Assembly: GCF_003143515.1 (NCBI RefSeq)
Contig: NZ_CP029343.1
Span: 434,001 to 498,000, forward strand
Source: Massilia oculi
GTDB taxonomy: Bacteria > Pseudomonadota > Gammaproteobacteria > Burkholderiales > Burkholderiaceae_D
DNA: 64,000 bases
Direction: 5' to 3'
Positions 8,570 to 18,215 of the stretch are shown piece by piece (the stretch's first letter is position 1; each line of letters opens with the position of its first letter). The notes under the pieces were generated by a model. It saw nothing but the letters and a program-made list of their open reading frames with translations. It made no database searches and was not told where the DNA came from. A program made the translations under genes and the position numbers.

Positions 8570-8932
8570 ATGTCGCAAGAACTGGTTTTGGAACGCGGTG
8601 TCGAGGACAACAAGCACTGGGCGCGCATCCTGTACGTCATCCACGCGCTGACCTTCTTCTTTTCGCTCGGGATCCTGTCGATCGTCCCGGTGATCATCAA
8701 CTACGTCAAGCGCCCGGAAACCGTGGGCACGATGGTCCACAGCCATCACACCTGGATGATCCGGTCGTTCTGGTGGTATGTGGCCTGGATGGCTGTCGGC
8801 GGCGTGCTGTTCATCACCGTCATCGGCATTCCGGTCGCCTACCTGCTGTGGTTCGTGGTCTGGGTGTGGAAAGCCTACCGCCTGGTGCGCGGTTTCCTCG
8901 ACCTGAACAGCAACCGGGCGATGCCGGTATAA
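8570..8932 (+). CDS. Small polytopic membrane protein (DUF4870-like)
   Basis: The 120-residue protein has three hydrophobic helices, around residues 20-44, 67-88 and 92-110. The pattern resembles DUF4870-type inner-membrane proteins (ILSIVPVIINYVKR, ending VWVWKAYRLVRG). Function is unknown. The ATG has AGGAG seven bases upstream. A hairpin terminator follows a few bases after the stop, so the gene is probably transcribed alone. Confidence 0.75.
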   Translation: MSQELVLERGVEDNKHWARILYVIHALTFFFSLGILSIVPVIINYVKRPETVGTMVHSHHTWMIRSFWWYVAWMAVGGVLFITVIGIPVAYLLWFVVWVWKAYRLVRGFLDLNSNRAMPV

Positions 8933-8937
8933 AAACG

Positions 8938-8960
8938 AATGGGGCCGACATGGCCCCATT
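8938..8960. terminator. Hairpin terminator between convergent genes
   Basis: A 9-bp stem, AATGGGGCC with its exact complement around the loop GACAT, is flanked by A-rich and T-rich bases. It can serve both the membrane-protein gene and the converging metC gene. Confidence 0.8.
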
Positions 8961-8965
8961 TTCAT

Positions 8966-10129
8966 TCAAAGCTGGCCGAAGGCCCGTTCCAGATCGGCGA
9001 TCAGATCGGCCGGGTCTTCCAGGCCGACGTTGAAGCGCACCAGCACGCCCGGCTCGGTCCACTTGTCGCGCAGGCTCTTGATCCGGTACGGCATCACCAG
9101 GCTGTTCGGTCCACCCCAGCTGTAGCCGATGCCGAACAGGCGCAAGGCATCGACCATGCGGTCGACCTGGGCCTCGTCATACCGCGGATCGAACACGATC
9201 GAGAACAGGCCGCCGGCGCCCGTGAAATCCCGTTTCCAGAATGCGTGGCCGGGGCAATCCTCGAACGCCGGATGCAGCACCTTGCTGACCTCAGGCCGCG
9301 CCTTGAACCAGGCGGCCAGCGTCCGCGCGCTCGCGTCGTGGCGCTCGAAGCGCAGCTTCATCGTCGGCAGGCCGCGCTGCACCAGGTAGGCATCGGCCGG
9401 GCTCACGCCCATGCCCAGCCGCATATGGGCCTGGGCGATGCGGTCGTTCAGTCCACGATCGCGCGTGATCACGGCGCCCATCAGCAGGTCCGCCCCGCCC
9501 GACTGGTACTTGGTCAGCGCATGCATGACGATGTCGACGCCGTGATCGAAGCCGCGCAGCGCCAGCCCGGCCGCCCAGGTGTTATCGAGCGCGACGATCA
9601 CGCCGCGCGCACGGGCCGCCTGGCACAGGGCCGGCAGGTCCGGGACTTCCATCGACACCGATCCCGGCGCCTCGGTCCACAGCAGCCTGGTATTCGGCTG
9701 GATCAGCTCCGCGATGCCGGCGCCGATCATCGGATCGTAGTAACGCGCCGACACGCCGAAGTCCTGGGTCAGCCAGCGACCCAGCTCGCGGTTCGGGTTG
9801 TACACATTATCCGGCAGCAGGACGTCGTCGCCGCTCTTGAGCAAGGCGAAATCGACCATTGCGATCGCGGACAGGCCGGAAGGGGTCAGCAGGCAATGCT
9901 TGCCGCCTTCGATCTCGGCCAGCTTGCCCTCGAGGGTGAAGGTGGTCGGCGTGCCGTGCAGGCCGTAGGTATAGGCCTGCTTGTCGCGCCACTCGGTCGA
10001 GCGCATCGCCGCCGTGTTCGGGAACAGCACTGTCGACGCGCGGTGGATGCCCGGCGGGAAGGCATCGAAGCCGCTCGGCGCGACGTAGTCGCTATGGATC
10101 AGGGTGGTCTGGATCGACTTCTCGTTCAT
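8966..10129 (-). CDS. metC: Cystathionine beta-lyase
   Basis: MetC cleaves cystathionine to homocysteine, pyruvate and ammonia in methionine synthesis. The 387-residue protein shows the Cys/Met-metabolism PLP-enzyme family: YTYGLHGTPTTFTLEGKLAEIEGG near the N-terminus, DNTWAAGLALRGFDHG, and the PLP-lysine context MHALTKYQSGGADLLMG, which matches the lyase rather than the synthase subgroup. It starts 33 bp after rimO on the same strand, so the two may be cotranscribed. Distinguishing MetC from related lyases by sequence alone is reasonably but not fully certain. Confidence 0.88.
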   Translation of the reverse strand: MNEKSIQTTLIHSDYVAPSGFDAFPPGIHRASTVLFPNTAAMRSTEWRDKQAYTYGLHGTPTTFTLEGKLAEIEGGKHCLLTPSGLSAIAMVDFALLKSGDDVLLPDNVYNPNRELGRWLTQDFGVSARYYDPMIGAGIAELIQPNTRLLWTEAPGSVSMEVPDLPALCQAARARGVIVALDNTWAAGLALRGFDHGVDIVMHALTKYQSGGADLLMGAVITRDRGLNDRIAQAHMRLGMGVSPADAYLVQRGLPTMKLRFERHDASARTLAAWFKARPEVSKVLHPAFEDCPGHAFWKRDFTGAGGLFSIVFDPRYDEAQVDRMVDALRLFGIGYSWGGPNSLVMPYRIKSLRDKWTEPGVLVRFNVGLEDPADLIADLERAFGQL

Positions 10130-10162
10130 GGGACTCGCGCGCCGGGGGTGAGTGGAAATGCT

Positions 10163-11614
10163 TCAGACCGGATTGGCCCACAGGTCGTGGGCGTCTGCCT
10201 TGGTGATGACCACGTCGGCGAACTGCCCGACCGCCAGCTTCTGCTTGCCCGGCACCAGCGGACGCTTGATGTGGACCACGCCGTCGATTTCCGGCGCATC
10301 GGCGGCCGAGCGGCCGATCGCTTCGCGCGGGCCGACTTCGTCGACCAGCACGCGCAGGGTCTTGCCGACCTTGGCCTGCAGGCGCTTGGCCGAGATGTCC
10401 TCTTGCAGCAGCATCACGCGCGCGCGGCGTTCTTCGCGCACTTCTTCCGGCACCGGATTGGCCAGCTCGTTCGCGGTCGCGCCCTCTACCGGCGAATAGG
10501 CGAAGCAGCCCAGGCGGTCGATCTGCGCTTCCTTCAAAAAGTCCAGCAGGTATTCGAACTCGGCCTCGGTCTCGCCCGGGAAGCCGGCGATGAACGTCGA
10601 GCGGATCGTCAGGTCCGGGTTCATCTTGCGCCAGTTGAGGATGCGCTCGAGGTTCTTCTCGCCGCTGGCGGGGCGCTTCATGCGCTTCAGCACATCCGGG
10701 TGCGCGTGCTGCATCGGGATGTCGAGGTAAGGCAGCACGTGGCCGTCGCCCATGAACGGGATCGCCTGGTCGACGTGCGGGTAAGGATAGACGTAGTGCA
10801 GGCGCACCCATGCATCGTGCTGGCGCGCCAGCTGGCCAAGGGCCTCGACCAGCTGGGTCATGTGGGTCTTGATCGGGCGGCCGTTCCAGAAGCCGGTGCG
10901 GAACTTGACGTCGACGCCGTAGGCGGACGTATCCTGCGAGATCACCAGCAGTTCCTTGACGCCGGCCTTGAACAGGTTCTCGGCCTCGAGCAGGACTTCG
11001 TCGATGCGGCGCGACACCAGGTCGCCGCGCATCGACGGGATGATGCAGAAGCTGCAGCGGTGGTTGCAGCCCTCGGAAATCTTCAGGTAGGCGTAGTGCT
11101 TGGGCGTGAGCTTGACGCCGTGGTCCGGCACCAGGTCGATGAAGGGGTCGTGCGGCTTCGGCAGGTGCAGGTGCACCGATTCCATCACCTCGGTCACGGC
11201 GTGCGGGCCGGTCACGGCCAGCACCTTCGGGTGCACCTTGGTGATGATGTCGTCGCCCGCGGCATCCTTCTTGGCGCCCAGGCAGCCGGTGACGATCACC
11301 TTGCCGTTCTCGGCCAGCGCCTCGCCGATCGCGTCGAGCGACTCCTGCACCGCGGCGTCGATGAAGCCGCAGGTGTTGACGATCACCAGGTCGGCGCCGT
11401 CATAGGACTTGGCGGTCTGGTAGCCTTCGGCGCGCAGCTGGGTCAGGATCTGTTCCGAATCGACCAGCGCCTTCGGGCAGCCGAGCGAGACGAAGCCGAC
11501 CTTCGGCGCGGTCACGCCCGCGGCTGGCGTCGGGATGACGATGGCCGGGGCTTTCGCGGCGGCGGCGATGCTGCTGCTGGAGTTGGCAGAAGGATTACGA
11601 CGGAGTTCAGGCAT
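10163..11614 (-). CDS. rimO: Ribosomal protein S12 methylthiotransferase RimO
   Basis: RimO adds a methylthio group to Asp88/89 of ribosomal protein S12, using two 4Fe-4S clusters. The UPF0004 domain provides its three Cys in [19 protein letters not shown] and TGCLGA. The radical-SAM signature is [18 protein letters not shown], and a C-terminal TRAM-like region follows. An N-terminal extension of about 35 low-complexity residues ([10 protein letters not shown]) precedes the conserved start [11 protein letters not shown]; a shorter protein from an internal start cannot be excluded. Confidence 0.95.
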   Translation of the reverse strand: MPELRRNPSANSSSSIAAAAKAPAIVIPTPAAGVTAPKVGFVSLGCPKALVDSEQILTQLRAEGYQTAKSYDGADLVIVNTCGFIDAAVQESLDAIGEALAENGKVIVTGCLGAKKDAAGDDIITKVHPKVLAVTGPHAVTEVMESVHLHLPKPHDPFIDLVPDHGVKLTPKHYAYLKISEGCNHRCSFCIIPSMRGDLVSRRIDEVLLEAENLFKAGVKELLVISQDTSAYGVDVKFRTGFWNGRPIKTHMTQLVEALGQLARQHDAWVRLHYVYPYPHVDQAIPFMGDGHVLPYLDIPMQHAHPDVLKRMKRPASGEKNLERILNWRKMNPDLTIRSTFIAGFPGETEAEFEYLLDFLKEAQIDRLGCFAYSPVEGATANELANPVPEEVREERRARVMLLQEDISAKRLQAKVGKTLRVLVDEVGPREAIGRSAADAPEIDGVVHIKRPLVPGKQKLAVGQFADVVITKADAHDLWANPV

Positions 11615-11713
11615 GGGCGGACGACAAATGATTTGGGCAATCCGCGATTGTACCTGAACCCGGGGACCCGGTGGGGACGCCGGGCCGGTGTGTTGCAGCG
11701 CTGTGCGACTGCC

Positions 11714-12280
11714 TTATTTCTTGTCGGTCGGATTGGTCGGCATGCCCGGGAACGGGAAGGCGCCGAACATCGCCTTGCTCTGGTTCTGCATCTGCTCCTG
11801 CATCTGCAGGAACAGGTTCTTGCTCTGGTCGATGTAGTTGTTCATCATGCCCTGCATCATCGGACCCTGGACGTTCATGAACTGGGTCCACATTTCGGGG
11901 CTGAACGGCTTGCCTTCGAGGGCGCCGGCGGCGTTGCTGGTGAACTTGTTCTGGATGTCGGTGAAGGCTTGCACGTTCTTTTCCAGGTAGGAACCCATCA
12001 TGCCCTGCATCGCATGGCCGTAGTAGCGGATGATCTGGGCCAGGACCGAGCTCGAGAACATCGGGACGCCGTTGGCTTCTTCTTCCAGGATGATCTGCAG
12101 CAGGATGCTGCGGGTCAGGTCTTCGTTACTCTTGGCATCGACCACGGTGAATTCGTCGGCGTCGAGCACGAGCTGTTTGACGTCGGACAGCGTAATGTAT
12201 GAACTGGTCTGCGTGTCGTACAGGCGACGGTTCGGGTATTTCTTGATCAGGCGTTCCGTACTTTTCTTCACACTGCTCAT
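11714..12280 (-). CDS. phaR: Polyhydroxyalkanoate synthesis repressor PhaR
   Basis: PhaR represses phasin and its own gene and is released when it binds nascent PHA granules. The N-terminal PHB/PHA accumulation DNA-binding domain is clear (RLIKKYPNRRLYDTQTSSYITLSDVKQLV), followed by the PHB_acc regulatory region and a Met/Gln-rich C-terminus that ends PGMPTNPTDKK. The start MSSVKKST is the family start; MEREMSS four codons upstream is possible. It lies downstream of phaC on the same strand with a 205-bp gap that probably holds its own promoter. Confidence 0.93.
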   Translation of the reverse strand: MSSVKKSTERLIKKYPNRRLYDTQTSSYITLSDVKQLVLDADEFTVVDAKSNEDLTRSILLQIILEEEANGVPMFSSSVLAQIIRYYGHAMQGMMGSYLEKNVQAFTDIQNKFTSNAAGALEGKPFSPEMWTQFMNVQGPMMQGMMNNYIDQSKNLFLQMQEQMQNQSKAMFGAFPFPGMPTNPTDKK

Positions 12281-12440
12281 CTCTCGTTCCATTGGTTGCG
12301 CCGCGGCTTCGTGAGCCTCGTACTTAGAATTGTGTGCGCCGGCATGGCCGGTTCGTCCCCTGCCCATCCGCCACCAGGTCGGCAGTAGACGGACAGCAGA
12401 CACCATACCATGCAATTGACGCAGGTGCAGCAATTACCAG

Positions 12441-12469
12441 TTTAATCACTGTCTTAGCTTTTCTGTCAA
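12441..12469 (-). promoter_or_regulatory. Candidate sigma-70 promoter for phaR
   Basis: A perfect TTGACA box (12464-12469, minus strand) is followed after 16-17 bases by a weak -10-like GATTAA/ATTAAA. It sits in the gap between phaC and phaR. The -10 element is poor, so this is a candidate only. Confidence 0.35.
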
Positions 12470-12485
12470 CTTATCCGCCCCGCGG

Positions 12486-14249
12486 TCAATCGGCCCGCGC
12501 CTTGACGTAGCGTCCCGGCGCCGGTTCCAGCGCCGTGTACTGGGCATTGCCGGGCGCCGCGGGCGCCGGCACATCGGCGCCGCCATGTTGCGCCAGGAAT
12601 TTTGCCCATTCAGGCCACCAGCTTCCCTTGTGCTCCACCGCGCCAGCGGACCAGGCGGCGGCGTCCTTCGGCCGCAGTTTGCCCGCGCCTTTGCCGCCCT
12701 TGTCGTTGACCCAGTAACTGCGCTTGTTCTTCGCCGCCGGATTGATGACGCCGGCGATGTGGCCCGACGCGCCCAGCACGAAACGGTTCGCCTTCGCGTT
12801 GCCGGGGTTGAGCAGTCCCATCGAGGCATAGGCCGCCTGCCATGGCACGATATGGTCTTCCTTCGAGCCGTACACGAACACCGGCGCGTCGATCTTGCCG
12901 AGGTCGACCGGCACGCCGCACACCGTCAGCGCGCCCGGATGCTTCAGCTTGTTTTCCAGATAGGTATTGCGCAGGTACCAGCAGAACATCGGCCCCGGCA
13001 AGTTGGTGCTGTCGGCATTCCAGTACAGCAGGTCGAAGGCCGGTGGCTCCTTGCCCTTCAAATAGTTTTGCTGGACATAGTTCCATACCAGGTCGTTTGG
13101 ACGCAGGGCCGAGAACGTCGTCGCCAGGTCGCGCCCCGGCATCAGGCCGCCGCCGCCCAGGGTCTGCTCGCGCAGGGCCACCTGGGCTTCGTCGACGAAT
13201 ACTTCCAGCACGCCGGTATCGGAAAAATCGAGCAGGGTCGTCAGCAGCGTCAGGCTGGCCGCCGGCTGGCGGCCACGCGCGGCCAGCACCGCCAGCGCGG
13301 TGGCGGCGATCGTGCCGCCGACGCAGAAGCCGAACACGTGGGTCTTTTCTTGCCCGGTGATCTCGCCCACCACCTCCAGCGCGCGGATCGCGCCCGTTTC
13401 CACGTAATCGTCCCAGCGCAGGTGCGCCTGGCTGCGGTCAGGGTTACGCCAGGACACCATGAACACGGTATTGCCCTGCTCCACCGCATAGCGCACCAGC
13501 GAATTCTCGGGCTGCAGGTCGAGAATGTAGAACTTGTTGATGCACGGAGGGATCATCAGCAGCGGCACGCTGTGCACGGTCGGCGTGGTCGGCGTGTACT
13601 GGATCAGCTGGAACAACTCGTTCTCGAACACCACCTGGCCCGGCGTATTGCCGACGTTGCGGCCGACCTCGAAGGCGGATTCGTCCGACTGCGAGATGCG
13701 GCCCCTCTGCAGGTCGGCCAGCATATTCGCCATGCCCTTGGTGAGACTCTCGCCCCTGGTGTCGATCATCTTCTTCTGCGCTTCCGGATTCGTCGCGAAG
13801 AAATTGGCGGGCGACATGGCGTCGACCATTTGCTGCACGGCGAAGCGGATCTTCTGGCGCTCGCGTGGGCCCGCCTCGACCGCATCGGCCAGGGCCAGCA
13901 TGAATTCGGAATTCAACAGGTAAGAGGCGGCCGAGAATGCCGACAGCGGGTGCGCCGTCCATTCCGAGGCCGAGAAGCGCCTGTCATGCAGCTCGGGCGT
14001 CTTGCCCGATACAAAATCTTGCCAGAGCTGGGCGCCCTTCTTGAGGTAGTCGTCGCGGATCGACTCCAGCTTGCCCGGATCGATGCCGGCGCCGATATCT
14101 TTCAGGAAGCCGGCCAGCGGATTGGCGGATGTGGGCGGCGGCGACAATTGGCCCATGGGCGCCATCTTCATCCAGCCATCCCAGACCTTGGGATCAGTAA
14201 ACTGGGACAACCAGGTTGCGGCAAAAGCTTGCGGGTCAGGCATGTTCAT
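12486..14249 (-). CDS. phaC: Class I poly(R)-hydroxyalkanoate synthase PhaC
   Basis: PhaC polymerises (R)-3-hydroxyacyl-CoA into PHA at the granule surface. The 587-residue length is that of class I enzymes. The lipase-like box GFCVGG places the catalytic Cys at about residue 309; the catalytic Asp is in GSKEDHIVPW and the His in GASGHIAGVINP. The N-terminal PhaC_N domain is complete. PhaR follows downstream, but no phaA/phaB are in this window, so monomer supply is encoded elsewhere. Confidence 0.95.
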   Translation of the reverse strand: MNMPDPQAFAATWLSQFTDPKVWDGWMKMAPMGQLSPPPTSANPLAGFLKDIGAGIDPGKLESIRDDYLKKGAQLWQDFVSGKTPELHDRRFSASEWTAHPLSAFSAASYLLNSEFMLALADAVEAGPRERQKIRFAVQQMVDAMSPANFFATNPEAQKKMIDTRGESLTKGMANMLADLQRGRISQSDESAFEVGRNVGNTPGQVVFENELFQLIQYTPTTPTVHSVPLLMIPPCINKFYILDLQPENSLVRYAVEQGNTVFMVSWRNPDRSQAHLRWDDYVETGAIRALEVVGEITGQEKTHVFGFCVGGTIAATALAVLAARGRQPAASLTLLTTLLDFSDTGVLEVFVDEAQVALREQTLGGGGLMPGRDLATTFSALRPNDLVWNYVQQNYLKGKEPPAFDLLYWNADSTNLPGPMFCWYLRNTYLENKLKHPGALTVCGVPVDLGKIDAPVFVYGSKEDHIVPWQAAYASMGLLNPGNAKANRFVLGASGHIAGVINPAAKNKRSYWVNDKGGKGAGKLRPKDAAAWSAGAVEHKGSWWPEWAKFLAQHGGADVPAPAAPGNAQYTALEPAPGRYVKARAD

Positions 14250-14300
14250 GTAGGCATCCGTTGTTAGAATCTCGTCTCTTCAACCAGGAAACAAAAGATC

Positions 14301-14552
14301 ATGTGGATCGTCGCCATTGCGTGGATATATGTTGTCGTACTCATGGCGGCGACCGAACCGACCGTGGTCGGCGGGATCATGACCTTCGTTTTTTATTGCG
14401 CAGTGCCATTATCCATTCTTTTCTATCTCACTGGCGCAAAGCGGCGTCGGCAGCGCCGCCAGATGGCAACGCAGCACCGAGACCAACCTGGAAACAAGGA
14501 TGCGGCTGGGAACGCCACCGAGCCGCCCCATGGGGACGGCGACGGCGACTGA
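14301..14552 (+). CDS. Small membrane protein, unknown function
   Basis: The 83-residue product has two hydrophobic helices (about residues 2-20 and 26-45), a basic stop-transfer stretch GAKRRRQRRQ, and a polar tail ending PPHGDGDGD. It is divergent from phaC with only about 50 bp between them, which must hold both starts. The ATG is preceded by CAGGAA. I do not recognise the family, and the tail looks disordered. Confidence 0.6.
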   Translation: MWIVAIAWIYVVVLMAATEPTVVGGIMTFVFYCAVPLSILFYLTGAKRRRQRRQMATQHRDQPGNKDAAGNATEPPHGDGDGD

Positions 14553-14578
14553 GCAGTATCGGCCAGGATGCCGATTTG

Positions 14579-15370
14579 TCACTTGATCCAGATCAAGCTA
14601 GCCTGGCGGCCGGTGACGCCATCGCGGCGGTAGGAATAAAAGCGCTCGGGTGCGCTGGCCGTGCACAGGCCGCCGCCATGGACGCGTTCGACGCCGTCAC
14701 GCGCCAGCATCAGGCGCGCCAGGGTGAACATATCGGCCAGGTATTTACCCGGACGGCCAGGATAGTCGCGGAAGCAGGCTCGTGCGGCATCGCCTTCGAT
14801 GGCGGCCACGAAGGCATCCACCACGTCCTGCCCCACCTCGAAGGCGTCGGGACCGATGGCCGGCCCCATCCAGGCGGTGATCTCGCCGGCGCCGGCCGCG
14901 CGCATGGCCTTCACGGTCGCGCCCAGCACCCCACCCGCCAGGCCACGCCAGCCGGCGTGGGCCGCGCCCACCACCTTGCCGTCGAGGTCGGCGAACAGCA
15001 CCGGCAGGCAGTCAGCGGTGAGAATCGCGCACACGACGCCCGGCGCGGTCGCCAGGCTGGCGTCACCGGTACAAACCGGCCGATCCGGCCCCACCGCCGC
15101 GGCGTCGACCACGTCGGCGCCATGCACCTGGGCGATCCAGGCCGGACGGCCCGGCAGCCAGGCCTGCAGGCGTTCGCGGTTGGCGCGCACCGCCACAGGA
15201 TCGTCGTTCACGTGCAGGCCCAGGTTCAGCCCACCGCCGCCCTTGCCGTCGTCATAGGGCGCGGCGCTGACGCCGCCATCGCGGCTGGTGGCCAAAGCGC
15301 CGAGCGAGGCCGGCAGGTCGGGCCAGTCCGGCCAGACCAGGTCGGCGCCGGCAAGCGCTTTACCCGTCAT
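14579..15370 (-). CDS. pgeF: Purine-nucleoside phosphorylase/polyphenol-oxidase-type protein (PgeF/YfiH family)
   Basis: The family (formerly multicopper polyphenol oxidase, DUF152) is associated with peptidoglycan editing in E. coli and shows purine nucleoside phosphorylase activity. Key residues are visible in HGADVVD, ILTADCLPVLFAD and GAAHAGWRGLAGG, which supply the metal-binding His/Cys/His, and in MGPAIGPDAFEVG. The start ATG overlaps the stop of rluD (ATGA), so translation is coupled, an arrangement common in proteobacteria. Length 263 is normal. Confidence 0.9.
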   Translation of the reverse strand: MTGKALAGADLVWPDWPDLPASLGALATSRDGGVSAAPYDDGKGGGGLNLGLHVNDDPVAVRANRERLQAWLPGRPAWIAQVHGADVVDAAAVGPDRPVCTGDASLATAPGVVCAILTADCLPVLFADLDGKVVGAAHAGWRGLAGGVLGATVKAMRAAGAGEITAWMGPAIGPDAFEVGQDVVDAFVAAIEGDAARACFRDYPGRPGKYLADMFTLARLMLARDGVERVHGGGLCTASAPERFYSYRRDGVTGRQASLIWIK

Positions 15371-16461
15371 ACGCGGTAGGTGACGACGCCGTCGTCGTCA
15401 TCCTCGTCGTCGATCGCGCTGCCGAAGTCCCCGTCCTGCGGCTCCTCGATGCCCGCCTGGGCGATCAACGCGGCGAAGTCGTCGGCCAGCGGCACCGTCC
15501 ATTCGCATTGTTCGCCGGTACCCGGATGCACCAGGCCGAGGCGGCGCGCCTGCAGCGCCTGGCGGTGGAAGACCGGCGTCAGGTGGCGCTTGCCATAGAC
15601 GGCGTCGCCCACCAGCGCGAAGCCCAGCGACTGCATGTGGACGCGGATCTGGTGGGTGCGGCCGGTCTCCAGGCGGCAGCGCACCAGCGACACCGGGCGG
15701 CGATCGAGTTCGCCGGTGACGACGCGCTCGTAATGGGTGATCGCCGGCTTGGCGAACGGACTGTTCGAGACCGCCATCTTGACCCGGTCCCTGGCGTCGC
15801 GGCCCATCGGGCTGTCGATGGTGCCGGAGGCGCGCGGCGTGCCCCATACCAGCGCGAAGTATTCGCGCTTGACGGTGCGCGCCTGCAACTGGCGCACCAG
15901 GTCGGTCTGGGCGGCCAGGGTCTTGCCGACCACCATCAGGCCGCTGGTGTCCTTGTCCAGGCGGTGCACGATGCCGGCGCGCGGCACGCCCACCAGTTGC
16001 GGGCAGTGGTGCAGCAGGCCGTTAAGGAGCGTGCCGCTCCAGTTGCCCGAGCCGGGATGCACGACCAGGCCAGCCGGCTTGTTGATGACGATGATGTCGT
16101 CGTCTTCGTGGACGATGTTCAGTTCCATCGGCTCCGGCGCGAACGCCGTGTCCTCGGGTGCGGCCTGCGGCTCGACGACGATCGTCTCGTCGCCATAGGC
16201 GGTGTCCTTGCCGCGCGCCGGTTTGCCGTCAACCGTGATGTGGCCGCTTTCGAACCATTGCTGCAGGCGGCTGCGCGAGAACTGGGGCACGAGGCCGGCC
16301 ACCACCTTGTCGAGGCGCTGGCCGCAGTGTTCCTCTTGCAGCGCGAGCGTGATCGGCGACAGGTCGATGCCGGGCGCGGGGGCGAACCCGGCCTCCAGTT
16401 CATCGTCAAAGTCAGGGTCAATAGGTAAATCCGCCGAATCCGGCGCAGGAGTTAATATCAC
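15367..16461 (-). CDS. rluD: 23S rRNA pseudouridine synthase RluD
   Basis: RluD makes pseudouridines 1911, 1915 and 1917 in helix 69 of 23S rRNA. An S4 RNA-binding domain is present (GQRLDKVVAGL...SRSRLQQW), then the catalytic motif GIVHRLDKDTSGLMV with the Asp, and the RluA-family block ETGRTHQIRVHM. The GTG start at 16461 is chosen because the region further upstream overlaps the bamD promoter; the N-terminus carries an acidic extension of about 60 residues before the S4 domain. It is divergent from bamD and coupled to pgeF. Confidence 0.9.
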   Translation of the reverse strand: MILTPAPDSADLPIDPDFDDELEAGFAPAPGIDLSPITLALQEEHCGQRLDKVVAGLVPQFSRSRLQQWFESGHITVDGKPARGKDTAYGDETIVVEPQAAPEDTAFAPEPMELNIVHEDDDIIVINKPAGLVVHPGSGNWSGTLLNGLLHHCPQLVGVPRAGIVHRLDKDTSGLMVVGKTLAAQTDLVRQLQARTVKREYFALVWGTPRASGTIDSPMGRDARDRVKMAVSNSPFAKPAITHYERVVTGELDRRPVSLVRCRLETGRTHQIRVHMQSLGFALVGDAVYGKRHLTPVFHRQALQARRLGLVHPGTGEQCEWTVPLADDFAALIAQAGIEEPQDGDFGSAIDDEDDDDGVVTYRV

Positions 16462-16476
16462 GTCAGTCCCATCGGC

Positions 16477-16482
16477 TATAAT
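16477..16482 (+). promoter_or_regulatory. Candidate -10 box of bamD
   Basis: A perfect TATAAT lies 44 bp before the bamD start in the 64-bp divergent gap with rluD. No good -35 box was found at the usual distance. Confidence 0.3.
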
Positions 16483-16525
16483 CAGCCGTTCGTTGAATCT
16501 AGGTAAAACTTCTCTGCAAAAAGCT

Positions 16526-17365
16526 ATGCAAAAAAAATTGTCTGTGTTGGTCGCAACTTGCGCCCTCGTCGGCCTCTCGGCATGCAGTGTTCTGCCGAAG
16601 CCTGCCGACGAATCCAAAAACTGGTCGGCGGAGAAATTATACGCTGAGGCGCGCGAAGAGATGGCCGGCGGGCACTATGAAGCCGCAATTCCGCTGTTCC
16701 AACGGCTCGAAACCAACTTCCCGTTTGGCGTCTATGCAACGCAGGCGCAGATGGAGATCGCCTACGCCCACTACAAGGCGCAGGACCAGGCCGAGGCGCT
16801 GGCCGCCGTCGAGCGCTTCATCAAGCTGCACCCGAACCACGCGCAAGTCGACTATATGTATTACCTGCGCGGCCTGATCAACTTCAACGACCAGCTCGGT
16901 TTCTTCAGCTTCGTCTACGAACAGGACCCGACCGAGCGCGATCCGCGCGCGACCCGCGAAGCCTTCGCCGCCTTCAAGGCCCTGGTCGACAAGTTCCCGA
17001 ACAGCAAATATGCGCCTGACTCGATCGAGCGCATGAGCTACCTGATCAACGCGATGGCGCAGTACGAAGTGCACGTCGCCAATTACTACTACCGTCGTGG
17101 CGCCTACCTGGCGGCGCTCAATCGCGCCCAGGACGCGGTCGCCAACTACAGCGACGCACCGGCGCGCGAAGAAGCGCTGTTCATCATGATCCGCAGCTAC
17201 GACAAGCTGGGCATGCCGCTGCTGCGCGACGACACCCAGCGCGTGTTCCTGCTCAACTACCCGAACAGCTACTTCCTCAACCCGAACGCGCGCGGTGATG
17301 CGCCGTGGTGGAAGTTCTGGGCCAAGAGCGGACCGAAGCCGTCGCCGAAGGACGCGGTCGAATAA
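16526..17365 (+). CDS. bamD: Outer membrane assembly lipoprotein BamD
   Basis: BamD is the essential lipoprotein partner of BamA in beta-barrel assembly. The signal MQKKLSVLVATCALVGLSAC ends in a lipobox with the acylated Cys at residue 20. Five TPR-like repeats follow, including EEMAGGHYEAAIPLFQRLE, VDYMYYLRGLINF and GAYLAALNRAQDAV. At 279 residues the length is standard. The divergent rluD-bamD arrangement is widely conserved, which supports both calls. Confidence 0.95.
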   Translation: MQKKLSVLVATCALVGLSACSVLPKPADESKNWSAEKLYAEAREEMAGGHYEAAIPLFQRLETNFPFGVYATQAQMEIAYAHYKAQDQAEALAAVERFIKLHPNHAQVDYMYYLRGLINFNDQLGFFSFVYEQDPTERDPRATREAFAAFKALVDKFPNSKYAPDSIERMSYLINAMAQYEVHVANYYYRRGAYLAALNRAQDAVANYSDAPAREEALFIMIRSYDKLGMPLLRDDTQRVFLLNYPNSYFLNPNARGDAPWWKFWAKSGPKPSPKDAVE

Positions 17366-17373
17366 GGCCCTCG

Positions 17374-17397
17374 CGCCGGCGCCGCCTGGCGCCGGCG
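17374..17397. terminator. GC-rich hairpin between bamD and yaaA
   Basis: A perfect 10-bp stem CGCCGGCGCC with loop GCCT lies between two convergent genes. It lacks a clear T-tract, so it could be a weak or factor-assisted terminator. Confidence 0.5.
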
Positions 17398-17408
17398 GTC
17401 CTTCCGGC

Positions 17409-18179
17409 TCAGGCTTCGATACGTCGGCGGAACACCCAGGCGCGCTCCTTCGAAGCGCCCGGCTCGTAGGCATAGCCGTCGACGTCGAACTCCTTGAGCA
17501 GCTCCGGATCCGTGATGCCGCGATCGGCCGCATAGCGCGCCATCATGCCGCGGGCGCGCTTGGCGAAGAACGAGATGATCTTGTACTGGCCGTTCTTCCA
17601 GTCCTGGAACACCGGCTCGATCACTGGCGCATCGAGCAGCTTCGGCTTGACCGACTTGAAGTACTCGGTCGAGGCCAGGTTGACCAGCGCCGTCGATCTG
17701 GTCTCGGCCAGCTGACGGTTCAGCGCCTGGGTGATGGTATCGCCCCAGAACGCATATAAATCCTTGCCACGTGCGTTCGCCAGCCTGGTGCCCATCTCGA
17801 GGCGGTAGGGATGCATCCGGTCCAGCGGACGCAGCAGGCCGTACAGGCCCGACAGGATGCGCACGTATCGCTGCGCGTATTTCAGCCCTTTCGCGTCCAG
17901 GCTCGGCGCATCGAGTCCGGTATAGACGTCACCGTTGAAGGACATGACCGCCGGACGCGCTTCGGCATGGTCGGGCTGCCAGTGGGCATAGCGGCCGACA
18001 TTGAGTACCGACAGCGCATCCGACAGGTCCATCAGCTCGCTGATCCGGGCCGGCGAGTAGTCGCGCAGCACGTCGATCAGTTCCGCGGCCTGCGGGATGA
18101 AGTCGGGCGTGGTATGTTGCTTGGTGGTCAGGGGCGATTCGAGATCGAGCGACTTGGCGGGGGACAGGACAATCAGCAT
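17409..18179 (-). CDS. yaaA: Peroxide stress protein YaaA
   Basis: YaaA (DUF328) lowers free intracellular iron under peroxide stress in E. coli and binds DNA. The start [16 protein letters not shown] is the signature N-terminus, and [22 protein letters not shown] and [15 protein letters not shown] are typical later blocks. Length 256 matches the family. The real start is the ATG at 18179; the open frame upstream is not part of it. It is divergent from the PIN-domain gene by 36 bp. Confidence 0.92.
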   Translation of the reverse strand: MLIVLSPAKSLDLESPLTTKQHTTPDFIPQAAELIDVLRDYSPARISELMDLSDALSVLNVGRYAHWQPDHAEARPAVMSFNGDVYTGLDAPSLDAKGLKYAQRYVRILSGLYGLLRPLDRMHPYRLEMGTRLANARGKDLYAFWGDTITQALNRQLAETRSTALVNLASTEYFKSVKPKLLDAPVIEPVFQDWKNGQYKIISFFAKRARGMMARYAADRGITDPELLKEFDVDGYAYEPGASKERAWVFRRRIEA

Positions 18180-18215
18180 GAACGAACAAAAATTTTCCGC
18201 AAATAAACAAGCTAC

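Noticed and set aside
8939..12202. Open frame of 1087 codons on the plus strand
   Set aside because: It lies opposite metC, rimO and phaR, whose motifs are clear. Long antisense frames are expected at this GC content; it has no start signal and no recognisable domain.
12470..12485. Separate phaC terminator
   Set aside because: No stem-loop with T-run was found after the phaC stop.
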